From Arthrobacter sp. PvP023 (GTDB taxonomy: Bacteria > Actinomycetota > Actinomycetes > Actinomycetales > Micrococcaceae), in NCBI RefSeq assembly GCF_017832975.1, contig NZ_JAFIBI010000001.1:3162001-3226000 (forward strand): a DNA stretch of 64,000 bases, read 5' to 3'. The stretch's first letter is position 1. The number at the start of each line of letters is the position of its first letter. Of the stretch, positions 37,701-46,723 are shown in pieces. Position numbers and translations under genes: made by a program. The notes below the pieces were generated by a model. It did not search any database. It saw only the letters and a list, made by a program, of their open reading frames with translations, and was not told the origin of the DNA.

Positions 37701-38299
37701 GGCAGGCCTTTGGCCAGTTCCAGCATATGGCCGGACAACCTGGCCAGGGCCGATTGCGCGACCCGCACCCGGTCTTCGGTGTAGCGGCCGATCAGCACCA
37801 TGAAAACCGGTACGAGCGGCACTGTCAGCACAACCACCAGCGCACTGACCCAGTCGGCGAACAGGATCCGGGCGCCAAGCAGGAGCGGGATGGCGGCGCA
37901 GTTGACGAGGGCCGGCAGGAACTGGGTGTAGTAGCTGTCCAGCGCGTCGAGGCCCCTGGTGGCCAGGATGGCCAGGCCGCCGTCGGACGGACCTGCCGCA
38001 CGCGTGCCGTTCCGCAGCGCACGTTCCAGCAAAGCGGCGCGCAGTTCTTCCTTGACCCCGAGGGCGGCACGCCGGGACGCGACGCCCTGGACCCAAACCG
38101 CCAGGGACCGAAGGACAACTCCGGCCAATCCCCAGCCCAGCTGCTCGGCCCAGGCCGGGTTCTGCGCTACCAGACCGGCAAGGACGGATGCCACGGCCTG
38201 GGCCATGAGCACCAGCGACAATGCCTTGAGGGCCGCAAGGAGGCCCAGCCAATAGAGCGCGAGACGGTTTGCGGGGCCGGCCGGGAACTGCGGTCTCAT
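34718..38299 (-). CDS. cydDC: Fused CydD-CydC thiol/haem ABC exporter
   Basis: This 1193-aa single protein contains both halves of the CydDC exporter needed for assembly of cytochrome bd, each with a six-helix membrane domain and an ATPase. Half 1 has Walker A GASGAGKST near 375, signature LSPGELRRVALARGLA and Walker B LLLLDEPTAHLD. Half 2 has Walker A GASGSGKST near 1008, signature LSGGERQRLAVARTLM and Walker B VILLDEPTAHLD. A Thr/Ala-rich linker joins them. CydDC is usually two proteins of about 580 aa. It follows cydB by 6 nt, in a cydA-cydB-cydDC operon. Confidence 0.93.
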   Translation of the reverse strand: MRPQFPAGPANRLALYWLGLLAALKALSLVLMAQAVASVLAGLVAQNPAWAEQLGWGLAGVVLRSLAVWVQGVASRRAALGVKEELRAALLERALRNGTRAAGPSDGGLAILATRGLDALDSYYTQFLPALVNCAAIPLLLGARILFADWVSALVVVLTVPLVPVFMVLIGRYTEDRVRVAQSALARLSGHMLELAKGLPVLVGLGRATAQRKALEDISEQYRSRTMETLRTAFLSALALELIATISVAVVAVFIGVRLVHGDMALEAGLLALILAPDCYLPLRELGTAHHASDDGRVALAEVTAVMDAPEARPLQPQDGTGAEGGLLPVKKASDGGADLPAVTVRNLVVAYGGRLEPAVGPLSFDAPAGQITALDGASGAGKSTILGVLAGTVGTGGGASVGGRIAGFVPSRVAWVPQHPVMVEKSVLAEVQLYVGDGAATGPAGSSTAAAARRCLEAAGAGHLAGKHPAELSPGELRRVALARGLARIEAGATLLLLDEPTAHLDRESANVVNEAILKLRGRATVLLVAHDRLTRELADHVVPVAAGPAPARPAMDPAAAAGFRRVPAATTTAPAAVTARAAEAAEQTTERSTPIVTPAAGTPAGAAADHGKAAQARAGGNTPARIFRLLQPESLRFGSAGILGVLAALFAVALAGLSGWLIIRASEQPPILYLLTAIVGVRFFGIGRAVLRYTERLLLHDAVFASLTRLRGRLWDSLSRRALSLRRLLQGGNVLGAVIDDVDTVRDLLPRVVLPPVTAVAVGASAVAATALLLPAALPAAIAAAVVSLAAAPAAALLADRMSAQAEQRLRSGVLRDVAAALDARAELHANGVAGPVLSAIGDADKEATAASQRSAWAEGLGQALTVLACGSAALGCAVLAGPGVMDGSVAPATAAVVVLLQLALVDPYAAITTAVRQYPALRQVLDRISEAGVLDTRDAADSGAPGSQATETSGPNAGTGGLEPVSQRPGALPGVELQELSAAWPGGPEVFTGVSATAEPGRWLAVTGASGSGKSTLLAVMLGFLPPHSGRIAVTGRAAWCPQEAHLFDSTIRGNLMLGRPEGAAGDAGQDMAAALAAVGLEPLLHRLEDGADTRIGPGGAFLSGGERQRLAVARTLMTGADVILLDEPTAHLDAEAGREMLADLRKGLTGRTVVLVTHNPDDIDPADRRLDLDAGADAGPVLARAGTGS

Positions 38300-38305
38300 G
38301 TGGTC

Positions 38306-39355
<1,050 letters not shown>

Positions 39356-39374
39356 TGTCGAATTTCCTCTGCGC

Positions 39375-40973
39375 TTAGTAGGCGAATGCCAGGACGTCGT
39401 CGGAGCCGCCGGGTTTGCCGGTACCGGGGCCCGGTGTGGCGTCCTCGTTCTCGTCGACCGGGGCGTGGGCGAGTTCGGGCATGGCGGACACGACGCCGCC
39501 GCGGATGTACTTCACGAGCAGCTTCACCTCCACCACCAGCAGCACGGCGTACACGGCCGTCAGGACCACCAGGGAAGTGAGCAGTTCCCCTGCGGAAACG
39601 CCGGGTGAAACCGCGGCCGCGGTAAACATGAACACCTGGTCGATCCCACTGGGGTCGGGGTTGGGCGCCACTACGAACGGCTGGCGGCCCATTTCGGTGA
39701 AGATCCAGCCGGCAGCGTTAGCGCCGAACGGTGCCATGATGCCGAAGACTGCGAGCCGCATCAGCCCGCGGGATGCAGGCACGGTGCCCTTGCGGGTCAG
39801 CCACAGGGCCACGAGTGCCGCCAAGGCAGCCAGGCCGCCGAAACCGATCATCATCCGGAAGCCCCAGTAGGTCACCTCCATGACGGGAACGTACTCGATC
39901 TCCTGCCCGGCCCGGTCACCGTAGATGGGGTTGTCCGGAAGGTGGGTTCCGTAGTCGGCCTTGTACTGGTCCAGCAGGCTATTGACGCCCTTCACCTCGG
40001 TGGTGAAGTCGCCCTTGGCGAGGAAGGACAGGATCCCGGGGACCTCGATGACCGCGACGATGTCGTCACAGTTCTTCGAACCGACGTTCCCGACGCTCAG
40101 GACGGAGAAGCCGGTGCCGTCGTGGCACGCGGCCTCGGCCGCGGCCATCTTCATGGGCTGCTGTTCGAACATGAGCTTGCCCTGGAGGTCGCCGGTGAGG
40201 GCCGTGCCGGCGAAGGAAATCATGGCGACAACGGCGCCGATCCGCAGCGAGCGGATCCAGACCTTGTAGTCGGCCTTGTCCCGGCCGGGGATGTCCGCTT
40301 CGCCGGGAATGACCTTGCCGTCCGGGCCAACGGTGTCGATGCCGTCATGGCGTCGCCGCCAGAGGTGGTACCAGGCAATGCCCAGCAGGAAGCCGCCGGC
40401 TACCGCCAGGGCGCCGAAGAGGGTGTGCGGGACTGCTACGAGGGCGGTGTTGTTGGTGAAAACGGCCCAGGCGTCGGTCATGACGGGGCGGCCGTTGACC
40501 ATTTCCACGCCGACGGGATGCTGCATCCAGCTGTTGGCCACGATGATGAAGTACGCGGAGAACACGGATCCCACGACGGCAATCCAGAGGCAGGCCAGGT
40601 GGACTCCCCGCTTGAGCTGCTTCCAGCCGAAGATCCACAGCCCCAGGAAGGTGGATTCCACGAAGAAGGCCAGCAGTGCCTCGAGCGCCAGCGGCGCCCC
40701 GAACACGTCACCGACGAAGCGGCTGTACTCGCTCCACGCCATCCCGAACTGGAACTCCTGCACGATGCCGGTGGCGACGCCCATGATGAAGTTGATCAGG
40801 AAGAGCTTCCCCCAGAACTTGGTCATGCGCAGGTACTCCGGCTTGCCCGTGCGGTACCAGACCGTCTGGATGACTGCCACCACGAGGCCCAGCCCGATGG
40901 TCAGCGGGACCATCATGAAGTGGTACACGGTGGTGATTCCGAATTGCCAGCGTGCGATTTCCAAAGCGTCCAA
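39375..40973 (-). CDS. cydA: Cytochrome bd oxidase subunit I
   Basis: This 532-aa quinol-oxidising subunit starts LEIARWQFGITTVYHFMMVPLTIGLG; His18 corresponds to the haem ligand near the N-terminus. EALLAFFVESTFLGLWIFGW carries the conserved Glu pair of the proton path, and the Q-loop region lies in the middle. The start is TTG 40973 with AGGG 7 nt upstream; no in-frame ATG fits. The C-terminus carries a Pro/Gly-rich tail. Two of the TTCTAC-N5-GTAGAA boxes lie upstream of it, one over a candidate -10. Confidence 0.95.
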   Translation of the reverse strand: MDALEIARWQFGITTVYHFMMVPLTIGLGLVVAVIQTVWYRTGKPEYLRMTKFWGKLFLINFIMGVATGIVQEFQFGMAWSEYSRFVGDVFGAPLALEALLAFFVESTFLGLWIFGWKQLKRGVHLACLWIAVVGSVFSAYFIIVANSWMQHPVGVEMVNGRPVMTDAWAVFTNNTALVAVPHTLFGALAVAGGFLLGIAWYHLWRRRHDGIDTVGPDGKVIPGEADIPGRDKADYKVWIRSLRIGAVVAMISFAGTALTGDLQGKLMFEQQPMKMAAAEAACHDGTGFSVLSVGNVGSKNCDDIVAVIEVPGILSFLAKGDFTTEVKGVNSLLDQYKADYGTHLPDNPIYGDRAGQEIEYVPVMEVTYWGFRMMIGFGGLAALAALVALWLTRKGTVPASRGLMRLAVFGIMAPFGANAAGWIFTEMGRQPFVVAPNPDPSGIDQVFMFTAAAVSPGVSAGELLTSLVVLTAVYAVLLVVEVKLLVKYIRGGVVSAMPELAHAPVDENEDATPGPGTGKPGGSDDVLAFAY

Positions 40974-41014
40974 GGCAGTCCCTACTTTTGGCTAGGCTTT
41001 CATCAGTCCCAGTC

Positions 41015-41031
41015 TTCTACGCTTCGTAGAA
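41015..41031. promoter_or_regulatory. Operator box 1 (TTCTAC-N5-GTAGAA), cydA side
   Basis: A perfect palindrome with 7-nt arms around CTT. It lies 42-58 nt upstream of the cydA TTG, downstream of the predicted transcription start, and is centred 24 bp from box 2. Confidence 0.75.
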
Positions 41032-41038
41032 AACTAAC

Positions 41039-41055
41039 TTCTACAGAGTGTAGAA
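41039..41055. promoter_or_regulatory. Operator box 2 (TTCTAC-N5-GTAGAA) over the cydA -10
   Basis: A perfect palindrome TTCTACA-GAG-TGTAGAA. It contains the TACA/TGTA dyad typical of BlaI/MecI/CopY operators. On the minus strand it overlaps TACACT, a candidate -10 with TTTACA about 19 nt further upstream. Confidence 0.75.
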
Positions 41056-41127
41056 CACTTTCGGCATGCAGTGTAAACAACAGTTCCACCGGCCGCAGCC
41101 CGTGGCAAGGGCGCGGCGCGCCGATTG

Positions 41128-41144
41128 TTCTACCTCATGTAGAA
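41128..41144. promoter_or_regulatory. Operator box 3 (TTCTAC-N5-GTAGAA) upstream of the BlaI-like gene
   Basis: Arms TTCTAC and GTAGAA around CTCAT, 104-120 nt before the regulator start. It lies over the -35 region of a candidate promoter whose -10 is TAAATT at 41163-41168, fitting autoregulation. Confidence 0.7.
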
Positions 41145-41195
41145 AGAATCTCCAAAAAGAGGTAAATTTAGAACTTAAGTATTCGAACTACGTTC

Positions 41196-41221
41196 CGCGA
41201 AGGCCGCTCCGGCTTCGCGGA
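41196..41221. promoter_or_regulatory. Hairpin in the leader of the BlaI-like gene
   Basis: CCGCGAAG and CTTCGCGG pair as a perfect 8-bp stem around a 10-nt GC-rich loop, 26-52 nt before the start codon. It could be a leader structure or a weak terminator. Confidence 0.4.
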
Positions 41222-41247
41222 TCGAAACGTTAAGAAGGATGTACGGA

Positions 41248-41634
41248 ATGGCAAGTCTTGGTGAACTGGAACGGGCAGTGATGGATCTGCTCTGGGCAGG
41301 CCAGGAAGCGGCCACCGCAAACACCCTGAGGGACCTGCTGGCGCAGACCACCCAGGCCCAGGGCGGCACCGCCGGCCACGAAGGCAAGGACCTCGCCGTG
41401 ACCACGGTCCTGACCGTGCTGTCACGCCTGGAGAAAAAGGGGCTTGTGGAACGCGAACGCGGCACACGTCCCCACCGCTATCAGGCAGTATCCAGCCGGG
41501 CGGACCATACCGCCGAACTCATGCATGAGGTTCTGGGCTCGGCACCGGACCGCGAAGCTGTCCTCGCCCGCTTTATTGGGTCCGTCACCGAAAGTGAAGC
41601 CGAAACGCTGCGCAAACTGCTTGGCCACATCTAA
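41248..41634 (+). CDS. BlaI/MecI/CopY-family transcriptional repressor
   Basis: This 128-aa protein has an N-terminal winged helix: MASLGELERAVMDLLW, then the recognition region LAVTTVLTVLSRLEKKGLVERERGTRPHRYQAV. The C-terminal dimerisation helices end ESEAETLRKLLGHI. In BlaI/MecI the protease cuts at an Asn-Phe bond; by eye the matching position here is Arg108-Phe109. The ATG 41248 is chosen because AAGAAGG lies 9 nt upstream; ATG 41239 abuts it. It is followed after 6 nt by an M56 protease gene and is divergent from cydABDC. No beta-lactamase gene is nearby. Confidence 0.92.
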   Translation: MASLGELERAVMDLLWAGQEAATANTLRDLLAQTTQAQGGTAGHEGKDLAVTTVLTVLSRLEKKGLVERERGTRPHRYQAVSSRADHTAELMHEVLGSAPDREAVLARFIGSVTESEAETLRKLLGHI

Positions 41635-41640
41635 TAGCGC

Positions 41641-42645
41641 ATGTTCTGGACCTCATATTTGCTGGCGGTCCTGGCGATAGTCCTGGCGTGGCCGGTGCCT
41701 ATCCTTCTTTCGCGTGCGCAATGGCCGGCCCGGTCACCCTTTACCGCCATGCTGCTCTGGCAGGCGATCGGCCTCGCCGGCGGCCTGTCAATGATCGGCG
41801 CCATGCTGGTTTACGGGCTCGAGCCGATCGGTGACAATCTCCTGGCCGGACTGCGCGGACTGGCCGGCATGGTCCTTTTCAATGCCCCCACGACGGCGCT
41901 GGGGTTCTGGCACCTATTCGCGCTGTCGGCGGCGGCCCTCCTCACCGCGCACCTCGTCTTTACGCTGCTGCTGACCTACTACCGGATCGAACGCCAACGC
42001 AGGCGCCACCGCGAACTCCTGGCGCTGCTGGCGTCACCGTCCACGGACGGTCCGGGAACCGTGGTCATCAACCACGATTCTCCCGTGGCGTACTGCCTCC
42101 CCGGCGGCGCCCGCTCCGTCACGGTCCTGAGCGACGGCCTGATGGCGGCGCTGGAGCCCGCAGAGCTTCGGGCCGTACTGATCCACGAAAACGCCCACCT
42201 GAGCCAGCGCCACCACCTCCTGCTGTGGGCTTTCGCGGCGTGGCGCCAGGCCCTCCCCTGGCTTCCGACCACACGCCTTGCCCAGGAAGCAGTGAGCTCA
42301 CTGATCGAAATGCTTGCTGACGACGTCGCGCTGAAGACCGAAAGCAAAGCCACCCTGATCAAGGCCATTGCCATTGTTGCCAGTGGACCAAGCGGTGTTC
42401 CCGCCAGCCGGGTGGGGTTCAACGGCGCCGGACTTCCGTCGGCAGCAGACGGAATCATCGACGGCGGCATCCAGGGAGCCTCCGGCGGTGCCGGTTCTGC
42501 CGGCACCACGGCATCCAGGGTCAGCCGGCTGCTCTCCCCCAAGGACCCGCTGCCGGCGCCGCTGCGGGGCCTTGTCCTGGCAGGCTGCCTGCTGCTGCTG
42601 GCGCTGCCCACAGCACTGCTGATCGTCCCGGGGCTGCTCGGCTAG
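41641..42645 (+). CDS. M56-family membrane metalloprotease (BlaR1-like, without sensor domain)
   Basis: This 334-aa membrane protein has about three N-terminal helices, then a zinc-protease motif HENAH at 182-186, an EMLADDVAL motif carrying the third ligand, and a final C-terminal helix. This matches the protease part of BlaR1/MecR1, but the extracellular penicillin-binding sensor domain is missing. It presumably releases repression by cleaving the neighbouring BlaI-like repressor. The signal it senses is unknown. It begins 6 nt after the repressor stop. Confidence 0.9.
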   Translation: MFWTSYLLAVLAIVLAWPVPILLSRAQWPARSPFTAMLLWQAIGLAGGLSMIGAMLVYGLEPIGDNLLAGLRGLAGMVLFNAPTTALGFWHLFALSAAALLTAHLVFTLLLTYYRIERQRRRHRELLALLASPSTDGPGTVVINHDSPVAYCLPGGARSVTVLSDGLMAALEPAELRAVLIHENAHLSQRHHLLLWAFAAWRQALPWLPTTRLAQEAVSSLIEMLADDVALKTESKATLIKAIAIVASGPSGVPASRVGFNGAGLPSAADGIIDGGIQGASGGAGSAGTTASRVSRLLSPKDPLPAPLRGLVLAGCLLLLALPTALLIVPGLLG

Positions 42646-42669
42646 CAGGCATACGGGCCGCCCCTGGCG

Positions 42670-44778
42670 TCAGGCGTCGATCCGCTCCCGGTCCAGGCCC
42701 GCAGCCCCGGCGATGATGAAGTCCTTGCGCGGCGCGACATCGGAGCCCATCAGCAGGTCGAAGGTTTCCTCCGCCTGTTTGGCGTTTTCGATCCCCACCT
42801 TGCGAAGTGTCCGGTGACGCGGGTCCATGGTGGTCTCCGCCAGCTGTTCAGCATCCATTTCGCCCAGGCCCTTGTAGCGCTGGATGGGCTCCTTGTAGCG
42901 CTTTCCCTCCTTGGCCAGCTTGGCCAGCAGGACGTGGAGTTCGGCCTCGGAGTAGGTGTAGATCATCTCGTTGGCCTTCTGCCCGGCATTGATCACCTCC
43001 ACCCGGTGCAGCGGCGGCACGGCGGCGAACACCCTGCCCTCATCGATCATCGGCCGCATGTAGCGGAAGAAGAGGGTGAGGAGCAGAGTGCGGATGTGGG
43101 CGCCGTCCACATCGGCGTCCGTCATGAGGATCACCTTGCCGTAGCGTGCGGCAGTGATGTCGAAGCTGCGCCCGGACCCTGCACCCACCACCTGGATCAG
43201 CGCCGCGCACTCGGCGTTGGACAGCATGTCCCCCACTGAGGCCTTCTGGACATTGAGGATCTTGCCTCGGATCGGCAGCAGTGCCTGGAAGTCCGAGGAC
43301 CGCGCCAGCTTCGCGGTACCCAGGGCGGAATCACCCTCCACAATGAACAACTCGGAGCGGGCCACGTCATCGGTGCGGCAATCGGCGAGCTTCGTGGGCA
43401 TCGACGACGTCTCCAGTGCGTTTTTCCGGCGCTGCGTCTCCTTGTGGACGCGCGCCGAGATGCGGGACTTCATCTCGCTGACGATTTTCTCCAGGAGGAG
43501 GGCGGACTGCGCCTTGTCATTGCGGTTAGCCGAGTTCAGCTTCGCGTTGATCTCCTTTTCCACCACCCGGGCAACAATCGCCCGGACCGCGGACGTACCG
43601 AGGATCTCCTTGGTCTGGCCTTCGAACTGCGGCTCAGCCAGGCGCACTGTCAGCACGGCGGTCAGCCCCGCGAAAATGTCATCCTTTTCGATCTTCTCGT
43701 TGCCCGCCTTGAGCTTGCGGGCGTTCGCCTCCACGGCCTTGCGGAAGGTCTTCACCAGTGCCTGCTCAAAACCGGACTGGTGCGTCCCGCCCTTGGGCGT
43801 GGAGATGATGTTGACGAAGCTGCGGACGGTGCTGTCGTAGCCGATTCCCCAGCGGAGGGCCACGTCCACTTCACAGTCGCGCTCCACCTCGGCCAACTGG
43901 CTGTGTCCACGCTCGTCCAGGACCGGAACGGTTTCCTTGAACTTCCCCGAGCCGTGCAGCCGCCAGGTGTCCGTGACCGCAGGATCCGCTGCGAGGTAAT
44001 CCACGAACTCGGAGATGCCGCCGTCGTGGTGGAAGATTTCCTCGTGGCCGACCAGCTCGCCCGGGGTGCCCGGAATCCGCCGCTGATCGCGGACCGTAAG
44101 TTTCAGGCCCGGGATAAGGAACGACGTCTGCCGGGCCCGGGCGGCCAGCTCGTCATAGGAGAATTTGGCGTCCGGGGTGAAGATCTGGCGGTCGGCCCAG
44201 TAGCGGATCCGGGTGCCGGTAACGCCGCGCTTGGCCTTGCCCACAACGTCGAGGACAGAGTCATTGACGAACGGTTCGAATGCCGCCGCCGGATCGGGCC
44301 TCGTGCCCGGGTCCTTGAACCGCCCGGGTTCGCCGCGCCGGAAGGACATTTTGTACGTTTTCCCGCCGCGGTCCACTTCCACGTCCAGCCGGGAGGACAG
44401 CGCATTGACCACCGAAGCGCCCACGCCGTGCAGGCCGCCGGACGCCGTGTAGGAGCCGCCGCCGAACTTGCCGCCGGCGTGCAGCTTGGTGAAGACCACC
44501 TCGACGCCGGTCAGTCCGGTCTTGGGTTCAACATCAATGGGGATGCCTCGTCCGTCATCGTGGATCTCTACCGAGTTGTCGGCATGCAGGATGATCTTGA
44601 TGTCGTGCCCAAACCCGGCCAGTGCCTCGTCGACGGAGTTGTCGATGATCTCCCACAGGCAGTGCATCAAGCCGCGGGAGTCGGTGGAACCGATGTACAT
44701 GCCCGGGCGCTTGCGGACGGCCTCAAGGCCTTCCAGTACAGACAGGTGCCGGGCGGTGTAATCAGAACTTGGTGCCAC
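42670..44778 (-). CDS. parE: DNA topoisomerase IV subunit B
   Basis: This 702-aa ATPase subunit has GHKL ATP-binding motifs (EIIDNSVDEALAG, DDGRGIPID, GGLHGVGASVVNALS) and the TOPRIM domain (EGDSALGTAKLAR, LNVQKA, MTDADVDGAHI). It pairs with ParC encoded at 30629. The start is GTG 44778 with AAGGAG 9 nt upstream. A gyrB identity is the alternative, but actinobacterial gyrB lies at the origin; this locus next to sigA is the usual place for parE. Confidence 0.92.
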   Translation of the reverse strand: MAPSSDYTARHLSVLEGLEAVRKRPGMYIGSTDSRGLMHCLWEIIDNSVDEALAGFGHDIKIILHADNSVEIHDDGRGIPIDVEPKTGLTGVEVVFTKLHAGGKFGGGSYTASGGLHGVGASVVNALSSRLDVEVDRGGKTYKMSFRRGEPGRFKDPGTRPDPAAAFEPFVNDSVLDVVGKAKRGVTGTRIRYWADRQIFTPDAKFSYDELAARARQTSFLIPGLKLTVRDQRRIPGTPGELVGHEEIFHHDGGISEFVDYLAADPAVTDTWRLHGSGKFKETVPVLDERGHSQLAEVERDCEVDVALRWGIGYDSTVRSFVNIISTPKGGTHQSGFEQALVKTFRKAVEANARKLKAGNEKIEKDDIFAGLTAVLTVRLAEPQFEGQTKEILGTSAVRAIVARVVEKEINAKLNSANRNDKAQSALLLEKIVSEMKSRISARVHKETQRRKNALETSSMPTKLADCRTDDVARSELFIVEGDSALGTAKLARSSDFQALLPIRGKILNVQKASVGDMLSNAECAALIQVVGAGSGRSFDITAARYGKVILMTDADVDGAHIRTLLLTLFFRYMRPMIDEGRVFAAVPPLHRVEVINAGQKANEMIYTYSEAELHVLLAKLAKEGKRYKEPIQRYKGLGEMDAEQLAETTMDPRHRTLRKVGIENAKQAEETFDLLMGSDVAPRKDFIIAGAAGLDRERIDA

Positions 44779-45000
44779 GGGTTGTGAACTCCTTCAGTGA
44801 CGGACAACTAATGCTTTTGACGCTCTTCCTAGGTTAGTCGGCCCGCGCCGGGCCGCCCGCCAGCCACTCCAGCAGCGGGCATGATCGGCAAACCCCGTTA
44901 CGGAACGGTGATACGCGCACAGCGAAAGTGATCCATCCTTGTCATGGTTTTGCTACGAATGCTGGTTATATAGATATACAGATCTACTAAGGAGGCCGAA

Positions 45001-45222
45001 ATGACAACAGCAGTTGCGGACCGCACGCTCAACGCACTGGACCGGTGCGATCGTTGCGGAGCACAGGCGTACGTCCGGGTTGTTCTCGAGTCCTCCGGCG
45101 GGGAGCTGCTCTTCTGCGGCCACCACGCTCGGGCTGTCGAAGCGACGCTCAAGCCGCTGAGTTCCGGCTGGCACGACGAGACCGGCCGGCTCCACGAGAA
45201 GCCCACGGTATCGGTGGACTAA
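45001..45222 (+). CDS. DUF7455-type small zinc-binding protein
   Basis: This 73-aa protein has RCDRCGAQAYVRV and LFCGHHARA, a Cys2/Cys-His zinc motif, as in the small actinobacterial family found between sigA and parE. A perfect AAGGAGG precedes the ATG, and an AT-rich promoter-like region lies at 44950-44990. The function is unknown. Confidence 0.85.
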   Translation: MTTAVADRTLNALDRCDRCGAQAYVRVVLESSGGELLFCGHHARAVEATLKPLSSGWHDETGRLHEKPTVSVD

Positions 45223-45238
45223 GCAACTCTCTGATGAC

Positions 45239-45273
45239 AAAACAGGGCTCCTCCGCTTGGGAGGGGCCCTGTT
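45239..45273 (+). terminator. Terminator after the DUF7455 gene
   Basis: Arms AAACAGGGC and GCCCTGTTT with an inner CTCC/GGAG pairing form a hairpin followed by a T-rich stretch. Confidence 0.8.
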
Positions 45274-45307
45274 TGCTTGCCAGCGTGTTCCACACGAAGC
45301 CATGTCA

Positions 45308-45342
45308 TGCGAAAGGCCCCGCCATCGGCGGGGCCTTTCGCA
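45308..45342. terminator. Terminator downstream of sigA
   Basis: A perfect 16-bp stem (45308-45323 / 45327-45342) with a 3-nt loop. Located between convergent genes, 58 nt after the sigA stop. Confidence 0.85.
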
Positions 45343-45400
45343 GTGATTGACCCTGGAGCAGCCGGGCAAACGCCGGCCGCTCCAGTTGGGGCAGCGCCGC

Positions 45401-46723
45401 CTAGTCCAGGTAGTCTCGCAGGACCTGGGACCGGGACGGGTGCCGCAGCTTGGACATCGTCTTGGATTCGATCTGGCGGATACGCTCGCGCGTCACTCCG
45501 TAGACCTTGCCGATTTCGTCTAAAGTCTTCGGCTGTCCGTCGGTGAGGCCGAACCGCATGGCGACCACGCCGGCTTCGCGCTCGGACAAGGTGTCCAGCA
45601 CCGAGTGCAGCTGCTCCTGCAGCAGGGTGAAACTGACCGCGTCGGCAGGAACCACAGCCTCGGAGTCCTCGATGAGGTCACCGAACTCGGAGTCGCCGTC
45701 CTCGCCAAGGGGGGTGTGCAGCGAGATCGGCTCGCGGCCGTACTTCTGGACTTCCACGACCTTCTCGGGGGTCATATCCAGTTCGAGGGCCAGCTCCTCG
45801 GGCGTAGGTTCGCGGCCGAGGTCCTGCAGCATCTGGCGCTGGACACGGGCCAGCTTGTTGATGACTTCCACCATGTGCACCGGGATACGGATGGTGCGGG
45901 CCTGGTCGGCCATGGCACGGGTAATGGCCTGGCGGATCCACCATGTGGCGTAGGTGGAGAACTTGAAGCCCTTGGTGTAGTCAAACTTCTCGACTGCACG
46001 GATGAGGCCCAGGTTGCCTTCCTGGATGAGATCAAGGAACAGCATGCCGCGGCCGGTGTAGCGTTTGGCCAGCGAGACAACGAGACGGAGGTTTGCCTCC
46101 AGCAGGTGGTTCTTGGCGCGCTTGCCGTCGTGGATGACGAATTCCAGCTCGCGCTTGAGCTTCGGATCCATGGACCCGTCGTCCGCCGCGATCTTCTCTT
46201 CGGCGAACAAGCCCGCCTCGATGCGGAGGGCAAGGTCCACTTCCTGTTCAGCGTTCAGCAGGGCAACCTTGCCGATCTGCTTCAGGTAGTCCTTGACGGG
46301 GTCGGCGGTGGCGCCGGCCGACATGACCTGCTGGACCGGGGCGTCGTCGTCATCGGCATCGGAGTACACGAAGCCGGTTCCGGTGGCGGCGGCACCGGTC
46401 TTGCTGGCGGCTTCCTCCTCAGTTAGCTCGGACGGATCCGGAGTCACGTCGTCCAGATCTTCATCCAGCTCGACATCCTCTGTATCGTCGTCGTCCGACG
46501 TGCGCGTCTTGCCTGCCTCAGCGGCAGCCTTGGCGCCGGGCTTGGGTCCACGCTTTTTGGGCTCGGGCTTCGCCGGGGCGCCGCCCTCGGCGGAAGCAGC
46601 ATCTTTGACAGCCTTATTGGCTGCACGCGTGGCGGCACGCTTGGCGCTCGTCGCCGCCTTCTTCTCCTCAGGGGACAATTCGGCCTGGTCGGCGGGTTCC
46701 TTCTTCGCGGAAGACGGGGTCAC
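45401..46723 (-). CDS. sigA: Primary RNA polymerase sigma factor
   Basis: This 440-aa protein has a lysine/alanine-rich then acidic N-terminal region (region 1.1) and conserved regions 2-4. Region 2 includes [31 protein letters not shown], region 3 [16 protein letters not shown], and region 4 [30 protein letters not shown], ending in DYLD. It recognises housekeeping promoters. The start is GTG 46723 with AAAGG 6 nt upstream. Confidence 0.96.
   Translation of the reverse strand: MTPSSAKKEPADQAELSPEEKKAATSAKRAATRAANKAVKDAASAEGGAPAKPEPKKRGPKPGAKAAAEAGKTRTSDDDDTEDVELDEDLDDVTPDPSELTEEEAASKTGAAATGTGFVYSDADDDDAPVQQVMSAGATADPVKDYLKQIGKVALLNAEQEVDLALRIEAGLFAEEKIAADDGSMDPKLKRELEFVIHDGKRAKNHLLEANLRLVVSLAKRYTGRGMLFLDLIQEGNLGLIRAVEKFDYTKGFKFSTYATWWIRQAITRAMADQARTIRIPVHMVEVINKLARVQRQMLQDLGREPTPEELALELDMTPEKVVEVQKYGREPISLHTPLGEDGDSEFGDLIEDSEAVVPADAVSFTLLQEQLHSVLDTLSEREAGVVAMRFGLTDGQPKTLDEIGKVYGVTRERIRQIESKTMSKLRHPSRSQVLRDYLD

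Noticed and set aside
40974..41247. Rex-type site (TTGTGA-N6-TCACAA) as the cyd regulator
   Set aside because: No such sequence is visible; the TTCTAC palindromes are the only repeated motif there.
41248..42645. Beta-lactam resistance locus (blaI-blaR1)
   Set aside because: No beta-lactamase or penicillin-binding protein gene is adjacent and the protease lacks the sensor domain. The boxes point to cyd instead.
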